Assembly (NCBI GenBank): GCA_023453025.1
Contig: JAEXUD010000025.1
Coordinates: 1-61,805, forward strand
Reading direction: 5' to 3'
From: Bacillota bacterium
Lineage (GTDB): Bacteria; Bacillota; Clostridia; Tissierellales; Sedimentibacteraceae
Length of the DNA: 61,805 nucleotides
Under the pieces are notes generated by a model that was not told the DNA's origin, ran no database searches, and worked only from the letters and a program-made list of their open reading frames with translations. Of the stretch, positions 35,158 through 44,293 are shown in pieces. Every line of letters starts with the position of its first letter. The first letter of the stretch is position 1. Position numbers and translations under genes: made by a program.

Positions 35158-35204
35158 AGCAGGCTTCATCTCCAATTTATCTGCTCCCTGCCGCTCGCAC
35201 AAAT
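35158..35204. repeat. 47-bp direct repeat, copy A
   Basis: This begins AGCAGGCTTCATCTCC and is repeated at 35276-35322 with two substitutions (CCGCTCG against CCACTCA). Together with the hairpin between the copies it fills the gap between the amidohydrolase and phoR. Confidence 0.85.
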
Positions 35205-35222
35205 TGGGATTGCGCTGCATAA

Positions 35223-35272
35223 GACCTACCGCCATTTTTCAGAAAAAGCACTATGAAAAATGGGGTTAGGGC
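35223..35272. repeat. Conserved hairpin element, locus 1
   Basis: GACCTACC-x-CCATTTTTC, a loop, then GAAAAATGG-x-GTTAGGGC. The nine-base core stem is perfect and the flanks pair partly. The same arrangement occurs at 52145-52195 with a compensatory change in the stem (CAATTTTTC with GAAAAATTG). Confidence 0.7.
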
Positions 35273-35275
35273 TAT

Positions 35276-35322
35276 AGCAGGCTTCATCTCCAATTTATCT
35301 GCTCCCTGCCACTCACACAAAT
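35276..35322. repeat. 47-bp direct repeat, copy B
   Basis: This is the second copy of the repeat at 35158-35204, same length with two substitutions. It lies just before the phoR terminator. Confidence 0.85.
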
Positions 35323-35330
35323 CGTACTAT

Positions 35331-35363
35331 AAAAAAATGATAGTAATCTATACTATCATTTTT
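35331..35363 (-). terminator. Terminator of the pst-pho operon
   Basis: On the minus strand AAAAATGATAGTA pairs with TACTATCATTTTT around a short loop and continues into T residues directly after the phoR stop. Confidence 0.85.
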
Positions 35364-37113
35364 ATAATTTTTGTTCAAGGCTATTATTAATAAATGGAAA
35401 TCTGATTGTAACCACAGTTCCTTTGTTTTCTTTGCTGTCAAGCTCAATTATTCCGTCATATAGCTCCGTTATATGCTTGACAATTGATAATCCAAGCCCT
35501 GTTCCTCCGGTTTCTTTTGAGCGGCTTTTATCAACTCTGTAAAATCTTTCAAATACTCTGCCCTGGTGTTCCTCGGCAATACCCACACCGGTATCCGTGA
35601 CTATTAAATATATAGAATCATCCTTATTATAAATTTCAATATCTACAGATCCTCCGCTATGATTATACTTTATGCCATTATCAATCAAATTGTATAGCAA
35701 CTCATTGATATAATTTTTATTAGCCTTCATATAAACGTCATCCGCTTTTAAATTTATTATAATATTCAGGCTTTCTGCTTTTAGTTTGAGTATTGAGATA
35801 ACATAACATGCAGTCTCTTTTAAGTTGATAATACTGTTTTCTTCCAGGTTGACTTTTTCTTCTATTTTAGTAAGTCTCATTATATCTTCTATCAGAGAAA
35901 TGAGTCTTAATCCTTCCTTATTAATCATGCCGCAATATTTCTGTATACTTTCCAGGTCTGTAATCAAGCCTTCTTTAATCATTTCAGCAAAACCGTTTAT
36001 AGTTGTAAGCGGTGTTTTCAGTTCATGAGAAACATTGGCTGAAAATTCACTTCGCATTATTTCCGCATTTTTTTGGATTGTAACATCTTCTATTAATACT
36101 AACAGACCCGCAACAGACAAGCTTTTCAGTTCCTTTACAGGACTTAAATAATATCTGAAATGTTTTTTGTTGCTTTCCAAATCATAAATCAGATGTTTGT
36201 TTTCATTTATGGCTGTTTCAATTCCTTCTAAAATTTCATTGTTTCTTGTGAGCTCTAATATATTCCTGTTATTTTTATTTTTCAAATCAAATTTTTCATT
36301 ACCTATCATACGCCTGCCGCTTGTATTTATTGAAAGTATATTTTTATCACTATTTATAAGAATAAAACCTTCTTTCATATTTTCGGTAATAAAGCTTATT
36401 GTATCTCTTTCATATTTAAGCTCTTCTATATATTGGTTGATTTTAACTTTTTGTTCCTGTATTTTAAAGTAAAGCGGTTCAAATTCGTCGTATATCTTCA
36501 AATCTTTTTTTTCATCACCTTTGAGCATATCATCCAGAGTCTTACTCATTTCATTTATTGGTTTAAGTATTCTTTTGGTAAATAAACTGGCAGCAACATA
36601 AACAATCACTATTAATACTATAAACAAAACAAAGAGCATTGGGATCACGCTGGTAAATACCGAATTAATACTGTTAATTTCCCTTGATACTCTTAAAACT
36701 TCATCTTCATTTATTTTAACCGCATAGTAATACATGTCTGAATCTATAGTGTCTGAAAATCTTGTATACTCTCCCGAACCCTCATCAAAGGCCTGCACTA
36801 TTTCCGGTCTGTTTCTGTGGTTCTCCAGATCTTGGTTTTTAGCCCAGTTATCAAATATAACATCTCCATCTATATCAACAATGGTGAATCGTATACTATA
36901 ATCCGTTGAATTTAATATTTTATTTATTGAGCTGTTAATTTTAGCTTCATTTTCCCAATTGTCATAATCGGTTTCCAGCTTTAAAATTGTCTTAAGTTGA
37001 TTTTTAGCATCTGTTACATAGAACTCATAATATATCAGTGTTGTCACAATACTTGAAACCAATGCAGCACTTACAGAAATCAGCATAACCATTAAATACA
37101 ATCTCTTTTTCAT
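35362..37113 (-). CDS. phoR: Phosphate-regulon-type sensor histidine kinase PhoR
   Basis: This 583-residue kinase has a membrane segment at about 5-28, an extracytoplasmic domain, a second membrane segment at about 160-182, a HAMP linker, a PAS domain (about 235-340), a dimerisation domain with phosphoacceptor His in FSANVSHELKTPLT, and an ATPase domain (YNLIDNGIKYNHSGG, DTGVGIAEEHQGRVFERFYRVD, GGTGLGLSIVKH). Its start overlaps phoP by 4 bases. Placement directly after phoP and downstream of pst/phoU supports phosphate sensing. Confidence 0.9.
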   Translation of the reverse strand: MKKRLYLMVMLISVSAALVSSIVTTLIYYEFYVTDAKNQLKTILKLETDYDNWENEAKINSSINKILNSTDYSIRFTIVDIDGDVIFDNWAKNQDLENHRNRPEIVQAFDEGSGEYTRFSDTIDSDMYYYAVKINEDEVLRVSREINSINSVFTSVIPMLFVLFIVLIVIVYVAASLFTKRILKPINEMSKTLDDMLKGDEKKDLKIYDEFEPLYFKIQEQKVKINQYIEELKYERDTISFITENMKEGFILINSDKNILSINTSGRRMIGNEKFDLKNKNNRNILELTRNNEILEGIETAINENKHLIYDLESNKKHFRYYLSPVKELKSLSVAGLLVLIEDVTIQKNAEIMRSEFSANVSHELKTPLTTINGFAEMIKEGLITDLESIQKYCGMINKEGLRLISLIEDIMRLTKIEEKVNLEENSIINLKETACYVISILKLKAESLNIIINLKADDVYMKANKNYINELLYNLIDNGIKYNHSGGSVDIEIYNKDDSIYLIVTDTGVGIAEEHQGRVFERFYRVDKSRSKETGGTGLGLSIVKHITELYDGIIELDSKENKGTVVTIRFPFINNSLEQKL

Positions 37114-37805
37114 TCGTCAACCGACTCCTCTAATTTATATCCTGCACTTCTTACTGTTACAATATGATTTGGACACCCTGCTGCCTCAAGCTTCTGCCTG
37201 ATTGTCTTTATATGCATATCAACAGTCCTTGTTTCGCCCTCATAATCAAATCCCCATATTTCTTGAAGTATCTTATCCCTGGACAAAACAATGCCCTTGT
37301 TCAGCATCAGATAATGTAAAAGCTCAAATTCTTTATATGTCAGTGACACGTGAGTATTGTTGTATAAAATTGTTCGCTTACTGTAATCGAGTATGATGTT
37401 TTTGTATTCAACAACTTCATCGCTTTCTGCCTTTTTTGTTGATCGCCTTAAAACTGCCTTTACTCTTGCAAGAAGCTCCAGCACTCCGAATGGTTTGGTA
37501 ATAAAATCATCCGCTCCGGATTCTAATCCTTTTACTTTATCCAGTTCCATTGATTTTGCAGTAAGAATTATAATCGGAATGTCCTTGTAATTTGTGTCCT
37601 TTTTCAACTGCTTCAAAATAGACATCCCATCAATTCTGGGAAGCATCAGGTCAAGGAGAATCAAATCAGGAATTCTTGTTTTTAATTCTGAATAAAATTC
37701 TTGTGATTCTTCAAATCCCACTACTTCAAAATCGGCTGTACTCAAAGCTAATGTTATCAATTCTCTGATACCCGCTTCATCCTCTATGCAATATATTAAG
37801 TTCAT
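37110..37805 (-). CDS. phoP: Phosphate-regulon-type response regulator PhoP/PhoB
   Basis: This 231-residue OmpR-class regulator has a receiver with phosphoacceptor Asp in PDLILLDLMLPRIDG and KPFGVLELLARV, followed by a winged-helix DNA-binding domain (LTYKEFELLHYLML, RTVDMHIKTIRQKLE). It most likely binds the direct repeats upstream of pstS. It lies 9 bases after phoU. Confidence 0.92.
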   Translation of the reverse strand: MNLIYCIEDEAGIRELITLALSTADFEVVGFEESQEFYSELKTRIPDLILLDLMLPRIDGMSILKQLKKDTNYKDIPIIILTAKSMELDKVKGLESGADDFITKPFGVLELLARVKAVLRRSTKKAESDEVVEYKNIILDYSKRTILYNNTHVSLTYKEFELLHYLMLNKGIVLSRDKILQEIWGFDYEGETRTVDMHIKTIRQKLEAAGCPNHIVTVRSAGYKLEESVDE

Positions 37806-37814
37806 TTTTTCCTC

Positions 37815-38462
37815 CTATCTTGTTTTATGTTCACCTGTAATAGAAAATATAACCCATTCCGCTATATTTTCAGCATGGTCTCCTATTCTTTCCAGATACT
37901 TTGCAATCATTAAAAGGTCAATTGCCTGTTCGCCATTTTTTGTATTTTCTTGAATTTTTTCTATTAATTCTGTTTTAATAATCCGAAATAAATCATCTAC
38001 AATGTCATCATAACGGCAAACCTCCAGTGCAAGTTCCTTATCCTTGCTGACAAAAGCATCTACAGCTCTTTTAACCATACTTATGGTAGCTTCTGCCATC
38101 TGCGGTATATGAACAAGATCCTTAATGAATTTCTGATTTACAAGGAACCTTGATATCTCAGCTATGTCCTCTGCGTTATCTCCGATTCTTTCCATGTCGG
38201 TGATAATTTTAAGCGCAGTGCTTATCAGCCTTAAATCAGACGCAACCGGCTGCTGTTGAAGTAAAAGCCTCAAGCAATGGCTTTCGATTGTCTTTTCCAT
38301 TTCATCAATTTCTATTTCTAATTCATTTACTTTGTTGATTAGTTCTAAATCTTGGTTTATCAGGGCATTCGCACTTATTTCAATTGAATTTTCTATCAAG
38401 CTGCCCATTTTAATAAGTTCAAGATTTAAATTTTCCAGCTCTGTATCAAATCTGTTTCTCAT
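37815..38462 (-). CDS. phoU: Phosphate signalling protein PhoU
   Basis: This 215-residue all-helical protein consists of two PhoU three-helix repeats, with the metal-site pattern ALKIITDMERIGDNAEDIAE and the matching KYLERIGDHAENIAEW. PhoU links the Pst transporter to PhoR and dampens the response when phosphate is plentiful. The ATG at 38462 follows GGGGGT; an upstream TTG lies on the ribosome site. Confidence 0.95.
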   Translation of the reverse strand: MRNRFDTELENLNLELIKMGSLIENSIEISANALINQDLELINKVNELEIEIDEMEKTIESHCLRLLLQQQPVASDLRLISTALKIITDMERIGDNAEDIAEISRFLVNQKFIKDLVHIPQMAEATISMVKRAVDAFVSKDKELALEVCRYDDIVDDLFRIIKTELIEKIQENTKNGEQAIDLLMIAKYLERIGDHAENIAEWVIFSITGEHKTR

Positions 38463-38483
38463 TTTTACCCCCAACTTATAATT

Positions 38484-39242
38484 TTAGCCGAATCTTCCGG
38501 TTATATAATCTTCTGTTTTTTTATTTTTTGGTATAGAAAACAATTTATCCGTATCATCAAATTCTACAACTTCCCCATGGAGGAAGAAACCCGTTTTATC
38601 AGAAATTCTTGTAGCCTGCTGCATATTATGTGTTACTATAATTATAGTATAATTTTTCTTAATATCAACTAATAAATCTTCTATTTTCATAGTTGATATG
38701 GGATCCAATGCAGAAGTTGGCTCGTCAAGCAAAATTACTTCCGGATTTACTGAAAAAGCTCTTGCAATGCAAAGCCTTTGCTGTTGTCCTCCCGACAATC
38801 CCAAAGCATTTTTTTTCAATCTGTCCTTTACTTCATCCCACATAGCCGCTGCCCTCAGGCTTTGTTCAACTATTTCATCCAGCTTAGCTTTAGATTTTGT
38901 ACCATGTGTCTTAGGTCCATATGCAACATTTTCATATATGCTCATTGGAAATGGATTTGGTTTTTGAAATACCATTCCAACTCTTTTCCTAAGCATTGTC
39001 GGATCCATATCATTGTATATGTCGACTCCGTCTAATAGCATTTTTCCTTCTATTTTTACACCTTCAATCAAATCATTCATTCTGTTCAATGATTTCAGGA
39101 GTGTTGATTTTCCGCAACCGGATGGTCCAATAAATGCTGTTATTTTATTTTCTTCAATTTTCATATTCACATTTTTGAGTGCATGAAATTGGCTGTAAAA
39201 AAAATTCACATTTTCTATTACAATTTTATCCTTATTTGTCAT
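38484..39242 (-). CDS. pstB: Phosphate ABC transporter ATPase PstB
   Basis: The 252-residue ATPase has Walker A GPSGCGKST, Q-loop MVFQKPNPFPMSIYENV, signature LSGGQQQR and Walker B VILLDEPTSALDP. The NPFPMS segment is typical of PstB. The ATG at 39242 follows GGGAGG and overlaps the pstA end by 11 bases. Confidence 0.96.
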   Translation of the reverse strand: MTNKDKIVIENVNFFYSQFHALKNVNMKIEENKITAFIGPSGCGKSTLLKSLNRMNDLIEGVKIEGKMLLDGVDIYNDMDPTMLRKRVGMVFQKPNPFPMSIYENVAYGPKTHGTKSKAKLDEIVEQSLRAAAMWDEVKDRLKKNALGLSGGQQQRLCIARAFSVNPEVILLDEPTSALDPISTMKIEDLLVDIKKNYTIIIVTHNMQQATRISDKTGFFLHGEVVEFDDTDKLFSIPKNKKTEDYITGRFG

Positions 39243-40107
39243 TTCCAAACCTCCCAAGTCTTCCCGCAAGCTTTGTAGTCGCAAGATTTACTAAGAATAC
39301 TATCAATATTAATATTGCACCTGTTGCAAAAGCCATATCCTTTGAATGAGGAAGACCTTCACTGGCCAGCATGTACATATGAATTGCCAGAGTTCTTTGT
39401 GAAGCAAACAAATCTAATGTAGGTTTTTCCAATACATTAGTGCCGCTGGTAAATATCAATGCGGCAGTTTCTCCGACAATACGACCAATTGCCAGAATAA
39501 CTCCTGACAGTATCCCGGGCATTGCTGCCGGCAAAACTATTTTAAATACAGTCCTGAGTCTGGTTGCTCCTAAGCCAAGGCTTCCCTCCCTGTATATGTC
39601 AGGCACTGATTTGATTGCTTCCTCTGAAGAGCTTATTATAACAGGCAATATCATTATTGACAAAGTACATATGCCCGATAAAACCGAAGCTCTGAAACCA
39701 AGCATATTAACAAACAATATCATGCCGAATAATCCGTATACAATTGAAGGTATCCCTGCAAGTGTATCAACCGCAAGTCTTATGACCTTTGCTGCCTTGT
39801 TTCCTCTCTTTGTGTATTCTGTTAGATAAATTGCGCAAAACACACCTATGGGAACTGCAATCACCAATGAAACTATAACCATTTCAACTGTGGTAACAAT
39901 TGAAGAAAAAGCAGAAAGTGTATCCGAGTTATAGTTGCCCAGCAAAAATTCCATACTTATGTTAGGAATTCCTCGAATCAATATAAAACAAAGTATATAT
40001 ATTAAAATTCCAACTGTCAAAATTCCGCATAGCCAGACTGATGCTTTCAGAACCAGGGAATTTATCTTCCTTTTTCTTGAAATTTTCTCAGCAATAACTA
40101 ATTCCAT
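39232..40107 (-). CDS. pstA: Phosphate ABC transporter permease PstA
   Basis: This 291-residue permease has six hydrophobic segments and the ABC coupling loop YREGSLGLGATRLRTVFKIVLPAAMPG. Order and sequence mark it as PstA. It begins 9 bases after pstC. Confidence 0.95.
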   Translation of the reverse strand: MELVIAEKISRKRKINSLVLKASVWLCGILTVGILIYILCFILIRGIPNISMEFLLGNYNSDTLSAFSSIVTTVEMVIVSLVIAVPIGVFCAIYLTEYTKRGNKAAKVIRLAVDTLAGIPSIVYGLFGMILFVNMLGFRASVLSGICTLSIMILPVIISSSEEAIKSVPDIYREGSLGLGATRLRTVFKIVLPAAMPGILSGVILAIGRIVGETAALIFTSGTNVLEKPTLDLFASQRTLAIHMYMLASEGLPHSKDMAFATGAILILIVFLVNLATTKLAGRLGRFGNDK

Positions 40108-40116
40108 ATGTTCCTC

Positions 40117-40998
40117 CTAGTTTCTTACTGTCCTTGATTTAATCCAGCTTAAAGCAGTGTTCAGCATTATTATAAAGACAAAAAGCACAACACCTGTTGC
40201 TATAAGCGAAGATTCATGAAGCCCGGATGCGTAGCTCATTTCTGTTACTATGTTTGTAGTTAAAGTTCTTATAGGCTTTAACAGCTTTATTTTATCCAGA
40301 GGCATAACGGCATTGCCTGCTACCATAACAACTGCCATAGTTTCTCCGACAGCTCTTCCGATACCAAGAATTATAGAAGTGAAAACACCTGATTTTGCGG
40401 CAGGAACTACAACCTTGAATACTGTTTCTTCCTTTGTCGCTCCAAGACCAAAAGAACCTTCCTTATAGCTGTGTGGTACTGCTCGTATTGATGATTCACT
40501 TATAGATATTATTGTGGGAAGTATCATTATCCCCAATATAATAGAAGCCGACAATATACTGAATCCGTTGCCTCCAAAGATTTCTCTCACATATGGCACA
40601 ACTATTTCCATACCGAAGAAACCATATATTATAGAAGGAATACCAGCCAGTAAATTTACTGCAGGCTTAACAATTTTATAAATGCGCGGAGGGCAAAATT
40701 CAGCAAGAAAAATTGCACACATCATGCCTATCGACACTCCTATTAATATTGCTCCTCCCGTTACATAGAAGCTTCCTGCAATCATTGATAAAATTCCATA
40801 TGATGGAGGAGTATTAGTCGGTGCCCATTTTTCATTAAAAATAAAATCCATAAATCCTATTTCACCAATAGCAGGTATTCCTTTTAAGAGCAAAAACAGA
40901 CAGATGGCAATTACTGCTATAACTGAAATCAATGCAGACAGAAAGAAGACTATCTGCATTAATCTCTCATTTATATGAGATTTTTTACTAGTTTCCAT
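40117..40998 (-). CDS. pstC: Phosphate ABC transporter permease PstC
   Basis: This 293-residue permease has six hydrophobic segments and the coupling loop YKEGSFGLGATKEETVFKVVVPAAKSG. INERLMQIVFFLSALISV and GFMDFIFNEKWAPTN near the start are typical of PstC. It overlaps the pstS stop by one base. Confidence 0.95.
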   Translation of the reverse strand: METSKKSHINERLMQIVFFLSALISVIAVIAICLFLLLKGIPAIGEIGFMDFIFNEKWAPTNTPPSYGILSMIAGSFYVTGGAILIGVSIGMMCAIFLAEFCPPRIYKIVKPAVNLLAGIPSIIYGFFGMEIVVPYVREIFGGNGFSILSASIILGIMILPTIISISESSIRAVPHSYKEGSFGLGATKEETVFKVVVPAAKSGVFTSIILGIGRAVGETMAVVMVAGNAVMPLDKIKLLKPIRTLTTNIVTEMSYASGLHESSLIATGVVLFVFIIMLNTALSWIKSRTVRN

Positions 40999-41888
40999 TA
41001 TTTAACTTCTGACCACTTAATAATTTCACCGGTATATATGCTTGTTATATCTTCTGAAGTCAGATTTTCAGTTGGATTTTCATTGTTGACTATTACTGCA
41101 ATGCCATCAATTGCAAGTATATGTCTGTTTAGCTCTGTCGCTTCGTCTTCTTTTAATTCTCTGGAAGACATCCCTATGTCATATGAACCGTCAATAGCGG
41201 CCTTTATACCTTGAGAAGAACCGTTTGACTGCATTTCAAATGAAACATCAGGATTTAACTGCCTGTATGATTCTTGTAGTTTTTCCATTAATGGCGTCAC
41301 AGATGTAGACCCTGCAACCTTAATTGTTCCTGACATTCCTGAAGCAGTATAATCTGTCGGGGCTTCTGCCGCACCAATAAAATTCATTTCAGTCGTTATT
41401 TTTTGACCTTGATTGGATTCTGCAAACCTCAAAAAATCACGGACCAAATCACTCTCAGTTCCCTTGGTTACAAGAAGGAAAGGTCTTGCCACCAAGTAAT
41501 CACCGCTTTTTACATTTTCAACCGTTGGTTCTGTTCCATTTACAGAGATTGCTTTTGTTCTATCGCTTACTGAACCTAAAGAAATATAACCTATACCATA
41601 TTTATCTCCTTCAACAGCTGTTACAACCTTATCGGTGCCATCAAACTCCAGCGCTCCCACAACAAGATTATCAACCTCGGTATCTCCTTGTTTTTGAACT
41701 ATTCCCATTATTTCATGAAATGCTCCTCTTGTTCCTGAAGCAGCATCTCTTGCTACTACCGTAATATCATTTTCGAAATCAAAATCTGTTTGATTACCTG
41801 TAGAAGCTTTATTTTTTTCACATCCTGTGAAAGCTAAAGTCAACGCTAAGACCGATACTATTGCTGACAATAATTTTTTATTTTTCAT
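40998..41888 (-). CDS. pstS: Phosphate-binding lipoprotein PstS, circularly permuted
   Basis: This 296-residue protein has a lipoprotein signal ending in FTGC (Cys23). The two halves of the phosphate-binding fold are in swapped order. Residues about 41-180 (ITVVARDAASGTRGAFHEIM ... DYLVARPFLLV) correspond to the C-terminal portion of usual PstS proteins, and residues about 187-296 (GTIKVAGSTSVTPLMEKL ... IYTGEIIKWSEV) to the N-terminal portion. All phosphate-binding motifs are present, so the protein should fold and bind. It is the first gene of the pst operon behind a Pho box. Confidence 0.92.
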   Translation of the reverse strand: MKNKKLLSAIVSVLALTLAFTGCEKNKASTGNQTDFDFENDITVVARDAASGTRGAFHEIMGIVQKQGDTEVDNLVVGALEFDGTDKVVTAVEGDKYGIGYISLGSVSDRTKAISVNGTEPTVENVKSGDYLVARPFLLVTKGTESDLVRDFLRFAESNQGQKITTEMNFIGAAEAPTDYTASGMSGTIKVAGSTSVTPLMEKLQESYRQLNPDVSFEMQSNGSSQGIKAAIDGSYDIGMSSRELKEDEATELNRHILAIDGIAVIVNNENPTENLTSEDITSIYTGEIIKWSEVK

Positions 41889-41963
41889 AAATTTTAATTC
41901 TCCTTTAAATTTTTTACCTTGTCCTCAATATAAATCTCAAAAGTAAAGAGAACACTGTTTAAA

Positions 41964-41980
41964 TGTAAAAAATATGTAAA
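41964..41980 (-). promoter_or_regulatory. Pho box upstream of pstS
   Basis: Two exact TTTACA repeats, 11 bases apart on the minus strand (41975-41980 and 41964-41969), fit the PhoP direct-repeat site TTAACA-N5-TTAACA known in Bacillus. A third, degenerate repeat follows at the same spacing. The site lies about 75 bases before the pstS start. Confidence 0.75.
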
Positions 41981-42005
41981 GTTTTTACACTCTACATATT
42001 TTCTT
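41974..42005 (-). terminator. Terminator of the GGDEF gene overlapping the Pho box
   Basis: On the minus strand AAATATGTA and TACATATTT pair around a 13-base loop and run into T residues. The second arm overlaps the first TTTACA of the Pho box, so one stretch serves both purposes. Confidence 0.6.
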
Positions 42006-42017
42006 CACTAAAAATAT

Positions 42018-44114
42018 TTAATTACAAATTACTATATTTCTGTTATTGTCCTTTGCACTGTATAAATTCTTATCTGCTTTTTTAACGCCATCTATAAAGG
42101 ACAGGTCCTTATTATTGTATTCATGCACCCCAAGGCTGATTGTAACAGATACAGAAACATTCTCTTCTAATTCAAATAATTTATTTTCAACCGTTTTTCT
42201 TATTCTTTCAGCAACATCAACAGCTTCAGGTCTTCCCAATCCCGGACAAATAAGAAGAAATTCATCTCCGCCGTATCTTCCTATATAGTCAGTGCTTCTT
42301 ATGCATTTTGAAATAATATCCGCCAATATGCTAAGAATCTTATCTCCCATCACATGACCGTAAGTATCATTTACGGATTTAAAATTATCTATATCTATCA
42401 TTGTTATACTGAATTTGGAATTGTTTTCCTTGTACTTGTCAAATATGATTTCCCCCAGCTTCAGGATTTCAAATTTGGTTAAAAATCTTGTCAGATTATC
42501 GTACATTGCAAGATACTCTACCTTTTGATATGAGATAGCATTTTCTATAGCTATGGCAGAATAATTTGCTAAAATTTTCAATGTATGCAAATCATTCTGA
42601 TCAAAGGCATTTTCTTCATTGCTTTGCACTGTCATTAATCCTACGACTTTATCGTTAATAATCATAGGTGTATAAATTAATGAATTTATGCCCGGCTTAT
42701 CCTTATCCTTAAGCTCACCAATCATTATAGGCTGATTTATTATATACTTTTTGTATTCTTTATTGACATTACCGATTATAACGTCCTTTTTATTTTTTAT
42801 GCAGTACCCTCCAAAGGTTTGGTTTTCATACTCTTCAAATTTATCAACCTCTTTTACTTGCATATCTTTACCGACAAAATAATATGTTACTTGATCCTTT
42901 TCATGCTCATAGACCGTAATACCAAAATAATCCGTATCAATAAGCTTGTTGATTTCTTCATATATTATAGCAACAATTGAACTGATATTGAGATTTGATA
43001 TAATTTTCTGACCAATTGTTGATAGCAGTTCAGTTTTATCATAAAGAGATTTATATTGGTCTGCTTCTCTTTTGGTATGCTTCAAATTCATTTTTGCCAT
43101 AAGCTGGTTTTGCTCATAGTCATACATTTCATCCTCGATTAAAATGTACTTTTCAAGAAATTCAAGAGCTTTGTCAGGCATATTCATGCCCTTGAAAATC
43201 GTATAAAGTATATAATATGCTTCTCTCAATAAAATACTTATTTCCTTATCTGAGCAAATATCTATTGCTTTGTTAAGCATATTTATTGCTTCATTCTTTC
43301 TGCCTATCAAAATATGCAATTTCGACCATTCCACCAATGAACAGCATTTTTCAAAAAAATAATTATGTTCATCACAAAAGTTATAAGATTTTTTAAATGC
43401 TTGCTCTGCAAGGTCATATAATCCCAATTTTACATATGCCATCCCTCTGAGTTTATATATTTCACATATGTCTGCTGTAATTTTAAGTTCTTCTTCAATT
43501 TTTAATGCATTATCAATATATGAAAGTGCTAAATTGGGTTCTCCGATATTTATTTCTATTTCTGCCAAAGCTAAATGACAAGAAATTTGTTGCGACTTCG
43601 TAAGTTCACAGTCCATCATTTCAAGACTGTGAAATATTTCTCTTCCCTCAGTAAAATATTTCATTTGGATATAATTTATACCGGTGTTTATAAGAAGTAC
43701 AGCAAGTGCTTCCTTATCGCCTGTATCTTCGCATAAGGAAATTCCTTTGAGCCCCCACTCATTTGCCAGCTTGAATTGCCCTATTTGACAATAAACGTTA
43801 GTTAATCCGTTGCATGCATAAATTAAGCCTGTACAGTTTTTCATCAGATTAAAAATATCATTTGAAATCAAAAAACATTCTGCTGCTTTATCATAATGTG
43901 ATTTATCAAAATGAAACCAGCCTAAATAGTAATACGCCCAAGCCTTCGTATCATTAAGATTATTTTCCTTTGAAAAAAATAACAATGCATCAATAGCTTC
44001 CTTCATAGACTCCGGATTGCTTCTGTTAGAAACCAGCTTTCGGAAGAATTCCATATTGTTTTCATTTTCTTTCAATTTGTTTAATTCATCTGCATACTTA
44101 TGTAGAAAATCCAT
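42018..44114 (-). CDS. TPR-GAF-GGDEF diguanylate cyclase
   Basis: This 698-residue cytoplasmic protein has N-terminal tetratricopeptide repeats (about 1-340), a coiled linker, a GAF domain (about 360-520) and a C-terminal GGDEF domain. The catalytic motif is intact (RYGGDEF), and the product-inhibition site RxxD (RSTD) lies 5 residues before it, so it should make cyclic di-GMP and be feedback-inhibited. The ATG at 44114 follows GGGGTGG. It resembles a MalT-like TPR sensor joined to a cyclase. The signal is unknown. Confidence 0.88.
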   Translation of the reverse strand: MDFLHKYADELNKLKENENNMEFFRKLVSNRSNPESMKEAIDALLFFSKENNLNDTKAWAYYYLGWFHFDKSHYDKAAECFLISNDIFNLMKNCTGLIYACNGLTNVYCQIGQFKLANEWGLKGISLCEDTGDKEALAVLLINTGINYIQMKYFTEGREIFHSLEMMDCELTKSQQISCHLALAEIEINIGEPNLALSYIDNALKIEEELKITADICEIYKLRGMAYVKLGLYDLAEQAFKKSYNFCDEHNYFFEKCCSLVEWSKLHILIGRKNEAINMLNKAIDICSDKEISILLREAYYILYTIFKGMNMPDKALEFLEKYILIEDEMYDYEQNQLMAKMNLKHTKREADQYKSLYDKTELLSTIGQKIISNLNISSIVAIIYEEINKLIDTDYFGITVYEHEKDQVTYYFVGKDMQVKEVDKFEEYENQTFGGYCIKNKKDVIIGNVNKEYKKYIINQPIMIGELKDKDKPGINSLIYTPMIINDKVVGLMTVQSNEENAFDQNDLHTLKILANYSAIAIENAISYQKVEYLAMYDNLTRFLTKFEILKLGEIIFDKYKENNSKFSITMIDIDNFKSVNDTYGHVMGDKILSILADIISKCIRSTDYIGRYGGDEFLLICPGLGRPEAVDVAERIRKTVENKLFELEENVSVSVTISLGVHEYNNKDLSFIDGVKKADKNLYSAKDNNRNIVICN

Positions 44115-44233
44115 ACGTCCACCCCTGACATAACTTTCTTGCATGAATTTTTATTACCTATATAATATAATGAAATAGCTGTAATGTCAAACAGAAACGG
44201 TATTCACGCTTATAAAATTTATTCTTTTCTTTA

Positions 44234-44269
44234 AAAATAACCTTGCAGATTAATCTGCAAGGTTATTTT
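44234..44269 (-). terminator. Terminator of the second NhaC antiporter gene
   Basis: A perfect palindrome with 16-bp arms (AAAATAACCTTGCAGA and its complement) around TTAA lies 25 bases past the stop codon and ends in T residues. Confidence 0.9.
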
Positions 44270-44293
44270 ATAGTTATTTATATTAAATTTCAA

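Noticed and set aside
35158..35322. Short CRISPR-like array from the direct repeats
   Set aside because: There are only two 47-base copies with a structured middle that is itself a hairpin, no regular spacers and no cas genes.
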